From Candidatus Gastranaerophilales bacterium (GTDB taxonomy: Bacteria > Cyanobacteriota > Vampirovibrionia > Gastranaerophilales > Gastranaerophilaceae): DNA of 39,007 nucleotides. The stretch is taken from positions 1 to 39,007 of the forward strand of contig CANPYW010000019.1 of NCBI GenBank assembly GCA_947588745.1. The letters are read 5' to 3'. Each line of letters opens with the position of its first letter. Within the stretch, counting starts at the first letter, position 1. Below the pieces are notes generated by a model. The model was given only the letters and a program-made list of their open reading frames with translations. It searched no databases and was not told the origin of the DNA. Shown here piece by piece: positions 35,273 to 39,007 of the stretch. Both the position numbers and the translations under genes were made by a program.

Positions 35273-36364
35273 ATGATAATAGATGACTTATTAAAAGAAG
35301 TTGTGGAATACAAAGCAAGCGACTTGCATATTTCGGCTGGACTTCCACCTGTAATAAGGGTTGACGGGAACTTGTTAAGAACGAAATATCCTCCGTTTAC
35401 GCCGGAGCAAGTTGAAGGACTGCTTTTCCCTATGTTGAATAATGAACAAAGAAGAAACTTGGAGCAGACATGGGAACTTGATATGTCTTATGGTTTAGTT
35501 AATTTAGGACGTTTCAGGGTTAACATATATAAAAATAGGGGTACTTATGCTGCTGCATTCAGAACAATTACCAGTCAAATTCCCTCGTTTGATACATTAG
35601 GGTTATCTCCGATTGTTAAGACAATTACAAGCAGACCACGTGGATTGATATTGGTAACAGGGCCGACCGGAAGCGGAAAAACGACAACACTTGCTTCAAT
35701 GATTGATCATATTAATGAAACAAGAAGCGAGCATATTTTAACAATTGAAGACCCTATCGAATATCTTCATAAAGCAAAGAAAAGCGTAATTCACCAAAGA
35801 GAATTGGGGCAAGATACACGTTCATTTGCAAATGCATTAAAATCATCATTAAGAGAAGACCCTGATATTATTATGGTAGGTGAAATGCGTGACCTGGAAA
35901 CGATAAGTCTTGCCATAACGGCAGCAGAAACAGGTCACCTTGTATTCGGAACACTCCATACTTCATCGGCTTCACAAACAATTGACCGTATTATAGACGT
36001 ATTCCCCGAAATACAGCAGCAGCAAATAAGAGTTCAATTGGGCGGATGTCTTGAAGCTGTATTTGCACAAACTTTAGTTCAAAGAGTTCAACCTGACGGT
36101 ACAAAAAAAGGACGTGTAATGGCTCAGGAAATTCTTGTTAAAAATAATGCTGTTGCCAATATGATTAGAGAAGGGAAATCAGCTCAAATATATTCTGCTA
36201 TTCAAACAGGTTCCGGAAGCGGAATGCAAACACTTGAATTCGCATTAAGTGAACTATATAAAAAAGGTATGGTTACTGCTCAAGATGCACTTGCAAAATC
36301 TCAAAGACCTGATGAATTAAGAAGATTAGCAGGTATTACGGAAGTGGCAAAAAACCCTCAATAA
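35273..36364 (+). CDS. pilT: Type IV pilus retraction ATPase PilT
   Basis: 363 residues, cytosolic hexameric ATPase that pulls type IV pili back in for twitching or DNA uptake. The PAS-like N-terminal domain starts with KASDLHISAGLPPVIRVDG (14-32). Walker A GPTGSGKTT (130-138), the Asp box TIEDPIEY (157-164), Walker B DPDIIMVGEMRD (196-207) and the His box TAAETGHLVFGTLHT (216-230) are complete. The C-terminal ANMIREGKSAQIYSAIQTG corresponds to the AIRNLIRE region that marks PilT rather than PilB. No other pilus gene is nearby, which is common for pilT. Confidence 0.96.
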   Translation: MIIDDLLKEVVEYKASDLHISAGLPPVIRVDGNLLRTKYPPFTPEQVEGLLFPMLNNEQRRNLEQTWELDMSYGLVNLGRFRVNIYKNRGTYAAAFRTITSQIPSFDTLGLSPIVKTITSRPRGLILVTGPTGSGKTTTLASMIDHINETRSEHILTIEDPIEYLHKAKKSVIHQRELGQDTRSFANALKSSLREDPDIIMVGEMRDLETISLAITAAETGHLVFGTLHTSSASQTIDRIIDVFPEIQQQQIRVQLGGCLEAVFAQTLVQRVQPDGTKKGRVMAQEILVKNNAVANMIREGKSAQIYSAIQTGSGSGMQTLEFALSELYKKGMVTAQDALAKSQRPDELRRLAGITEVAKNPQ

Positions 36365-36381
36365 AATAATCTTCATAAATT

Positions 36382-36419
36382 AAAGAGAAACAGGGCAATT
36401 TGTTCTGTTTCTCTTTTTG
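36382..36419 (+). terminator. Terminator of pilT
   Basis: AAAGAGAAACAG (36382-36393) is exactly inverted at 36405-36416, and the T run goes on to 36418. Confidence 0.9.
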
Positions 36420-36455
36420 TATTTGAAAGGGGGAGTAAAATGAAAAAATTTGAAT

Positions 36456-39007
36456 TTATAATTTTGGTGTTTTGCCTACCTTAAATTTGAATCCGAAAGT
36501 AATTGCGACACCGTTTCTTCCACCGTTACGTACCATTGCTTGTATAAATCCCGTAAAACGGTCTTTCCAGCGTTTTTGAATACCTACTCCATATTCGGCA
36601 TAAGGCTTAATGCTCATTGAAGGTAATTTAACGTCGTTAGCCGTTACCTCACTTTTATCGAGTACATTATACACAACACCTGCGGAAACATAAGGTTCCC
36701 AGCCTTTTTTGGTATTATATATTACTTTCACATCCGGATGAATTTGTAATGCGTGCAAGGGTTCAGATTTTATTCTTACACCGGCTGCATTATTGTAATC
36801 AAATGTATTGACAAATGTATATCCTAACAGTAATGACGGTTGGACTATAAATTTTCCGTCCTTAAATTCAAAATCATATCCGGTTTTTGAAGCAACACCA
36901 CTCATCAGCATTGTGAAATTTTCTTGACCGTACATATTATTAGATATACCGACGGATGAACCGGCTAATGCCGTTATTGCTGTATAGAAGTTATTCTTAT
37001 AGAATGTTTCTGTTATACCCAATAAACCGCCGTTTTGAATTGTATCCGCACCTTGATAATGCTGTGTTGAACCGTTATATCCGACATAACCGGTGAATAC
37101 GGTATTCCAACCATGGCTAAGCGAAATTAAACTGCTATCGCCGCCAACCAAAGTACCATAAGTAATGGTATCAACATTCGGGCCATTCTTTAATCCTATA
37201 TTTTCAAACGTTGTATATGGTCTTATCCACAATCCGCTTTGTGTATCAACGTTCTTTTCCAAATGAGCATATAAAGGTACCGCTTCATTTATTGCATATT
37301 TATTTGCATTAAGTATTACGCTTCTTTCCATTGACGGTATCATAGAATATGCATCGGAGTGTTCAAATGCGAAGTTAAATGTTTCATTTACCGTTGCATA
37401 TCCTCCCGATTGAGAAGAAACGGGTGCTGATAAAACAGCGGGGTTATAGCTTTCGGGTTTTCCCGACGAATATCTTGTAAAGACAAAGTTTCCTCCGGGG
37501 CCATAGGTATCATCCGCACTGTACTCAACATTATACTTGTATATAGGAGCATACACATCGAATTTTTGATGTCCGTCCGGTAAAGTTTTTATATCCGTTG
37601 CCACTCTGTCTCTTATCGGGTCATCCGCAAACAGAATTACGGTTGTCTTTCTTGTTGTATCGGATAATAAATTCATTCCTTGAATTACAATATTTTCGGC
37701 ACTATAGCCTAAATTATCATAAGTATCGGCAGAAATACGACCCATTTTTTGATTTTGCAGGTCTACATCAACCAAACCTATGTTTAATGTTGCGTCGGGT
37801 AATAATTCAAATGAATTTAAGTGAACATTTTCCATACCCAAATTCATTATGTTAAATCTTCCTGCATTTAAGGACAATGAATTATTATTATTTAAGTAAG
37901 AACCTAACAGTACATTTGTTGTTACATCAGTTCCCTGATTTATATTTGCATTTTTAATGTCATTATATATATTGATTGTACTGTCGTTTGTACCGTTTAA
38001 GTTTAAGTTATAGGTTTCTCCGTTTATCTTATCGTATAAGTTTATTGTTCCTTCATTTTTTGATGTAAGGTTCAAATTTGTATTATTGACAAATATTGCT
38101 TCCGATTTGCCGCCCGCAGTATTTCCGTAAAATTCGCTTAAGCCGTTATCTGCAATTATATCTGTATTACTGTTGGCATATATTGCACCGCCGGCAGTTG
38201 AAGCGGAATTGTAGTAGAAACTTGTGTTTACTATTCCGGATGTTGATGTTTCGTCGTTTATTGTTCCGTTGTTGTAAATAGCACCGCCGTAACCTTCGGT
38301 ACCTGTTGCACTGTTTCTTGCAAAAGTGCCGTTTTTTATACCGTCTATTGTACCGCCGTTATATATGGCACCGCCCTGTGCTATTCCGCCGGAAGCACTG
38401 TTGCCGTCAAATACGTCTTTTGTCATCATACCGATATCATTGGTATTTGCGACAGCACCACCTTGAGATAAATTTTCACCTTCGGTATTATTATTCATAA
38501 ATATATTTGCATTGAGTTCTTTAATTACGGATGAATTATGTAAGGCACCGCCGTGAGCCTCAGGGCCTGTTGCTTTGTTTCCGACAAATTTGTTGTTTGA
38601 CAAATCGGTGATTGTACCTGTATTATAAACCGCACCGCCGTCTGATGAATTCAAACCGTCGACATAATTATTTAAGAAAGTATTGCCGGTAATATTTGTA
38701 ATCTTACCTTCGTTATATAATGCACCGCCTTGTGTTTTATACCCGCCTTGTGCATAATTCTCCGAAAAGATATTTGAAACCAAATCTTTAATTTCTGAGT
38801 TATTGCCATTATATACGGCACCGCCTTTTATTTCGCTTGTATTTTCCTGTATGGCATGGTTTTTTATAAATGTATTTTCGCCGATTTTTTCAATTGAAGA
38901 TGTATTATATAAAGCTCCACCTTTAGCAACTCCACCGGAAGCATAATTATTGGCGAAATCGTTATTTGTTAATGTAGTAATCGTTCCATTCTCATCATTA
39001 TAAATGG
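36456..39007 (-). CDS. Pmp-like autotransporter, 5' end beyond window
   Basis: About 849 residues are visible and the frame is open to the right edge, so the gene is partial; the codon at 38783 is an internal TTG, not the start. The passenger has at least nine units of 30-35 residues with GGA(L/V/I)YN and F-x2-N motifs, a beta-helix signature shared with chlamydial Pmp proteins. A less repetitive part follows, and then a C-terminal autotransporter barrel of about 280 residues (from SGLWIRPYTTFENIGL) with alternating strands ending ITFGFKFKVGKTPKL. The usual terminal aromatic residue is replaced by a KTPKL tail. It is expected to sit in the outer membrane with the passenger outside, as an adhesin. 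It converges with pilT. Confidence 0.9.
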   Translation of the reverse strand, partial: IYNDENGTITTLTNNDFANNYASGGVAKGGALYNTSSIEKIGENTFIKNHAIQENTSEIKGGAVYNGNNSEIKDLVSNIFSENYAQGGYKTQGGALYNEGKITNITGNTFLNNYVDGLNSSDGGAVYNTGTITDLSNNKFVGNKATGPEAHGGALHNSSVIKELNANIFMNNNTEGENLSQGGAVANTNDIGMMTKDVFDGNSASGGIAQGGAIYNGGTIDGIKNGTFARNSATGTEGYGGAIYNNGTINDETSTSGIVNTSFYYNSASTAGGAIYANSNTDIIADNGLSEFYGNTAGGKSEAIFVNNTNLNLTSKNEGTINLYDKINGETYNLNLNGTNDSTINIYNDIKNANINQGTDVTTNVLLGSYLNNNNSLSLNAGRFNIMNLGMENVHLNSFELLPDATLNIGLVDVDLQNQKMGRISADTYDNLGYSAENIVIQGMNLLSDTTRKTTVILFADDPIRDRVATDIKTLPDGHQKFDVYAPIYKYNVEYSADDTYGPGGNFVFTRYSSGKPESYNPAVLSAPVSSQSGGYATVNETFNFAFEHSDAYSMIPSMERSVILNANKYAINEAVPLYAHLEKNVDTQSGLWIRPYTTFENIGLKNGPNVDTITYGTLVGGDSSLISLSHGWNTVFTGYVGYNGSTQHYQGADTIQNGGLLGITETFYKNNFYTAITALAGSSVGISNNMYGQENFTMLMSGVASKTGYDFEFKDGKFIVQPSLLLGYTFVNTFDYNNAAGVRIKSEPLHALQIHPDVKVIYNTKKGWEPYVSAGVVYNVLDKSEVTANDVKLPSMSIKPYAEYGVGIQKRWKDRFTGFIQAMVRNGGRNGVAITFGFKFKVGKTPKL
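38160..39007 (-). repeat. Tandem coding repeats of about 100 bp in the autotransporter passenger
   Basis: Each unit encodes a variation of GGAxYN-x-G-x-I-x2-(I/L)-x2-N-x-F-x2-N-x-A. Nine copies of the GGA element can be read here and the array continues past the window edge. The copies differ in detail, so this is an old protein repeat rather than a recent DNA expansion. Confidence 0.8.

Noticed and set aside
38160-39007. CRISPR-like array from regular ~100-bp repeats
   Set aside because: The repeats are in frame, encode GGAxYN units of a beta-helix, and differ from one another. There are no identical direct repeats with unique spacers.

Overview
The window is AT-rich and Gram-negative in character. 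It carries an outer-membrane autotransporter, PilT, Tat translocase, an LL-diaminopimelate aminotransferase (DapL), anaerobic-type iron-sulfur proteins, and many lineage-specific proteins with low-complexity Asn/Lys-rich N-termini and a short F-K-G-like motif. Together these suggest a non-photosynthetic, gut-type relative of cyanobacteria (Vampirovibrionia/Melainabacteria, Gastranaerophilales-like). This assignment is inference from gene content, not from a marker gene. No rRNA, tRNA, CRISPR array, transposase or phage gene was seen.

Layout. 1-300: a compact locus built like a par/Fst type I toxin-antitoxin system. It has a 26-residue hydrophobic peptide with a strong ribosome-binding site on the minus strand, a convergent ~80-nt RNA from a near-consensus promoter ending in a strong terminator inside the peptide's 3' end, and two direct repeats that let the RNA also pair just upstream of the ribosome-binding site. 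300-730: non-coding, with a GC-richer structured element between two similar terminators. 730-3867: a two-gene minus-strand cassette for O-acylation of a surface or secreted glycan (DHHW/AlgX-like protein plus MBOAT acyltransferase); the first gene carries a C10 tract that looks like an on/off switch. 3983-6892: a large protein of unknown function. 6893-7514: non-coding, with two plus-strand terminators and an A/C-rich stretch. 7515-10991: a minus-strand operon of a Tat-exported lipoprotein aldo/keto reductase, a fused NapH-NapG-like membrane ferredoxin with an internal twin-arginine signal, TatA and TatC, apparently a translocase encoded with its own redox cargo.

11380-16160: a TPR protein and a SWIM/SNF2 helicase. 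16214-25068: lineage-specific proteins. These are a multi-TM protein, an HNH-like nuclease candidate, and a tightly packed four-gene minus-strand operon holding two paralogous membrane proteins, a divergent GH13 glucan hydrolase and a small one-TM protein; most of them share the N-terminal motif. 25317-25589: a zinc-ribbon protein whose promoter overlaps a perfect dyad.

25689-36364: mostly housekeeping genes: hom and thrC (threonine branch of the aspartate family), tyrS, a GltD-type oxidoreductase, dapL (direct route to meso-DAP for peptidoglycan and lysine), an AgcS-type sodium/amino-acid symporter overlapping an APC permease, and pilT. 36456-39007: the C-terminal part of a Pmp-like autotransporter that runs off the right edge.
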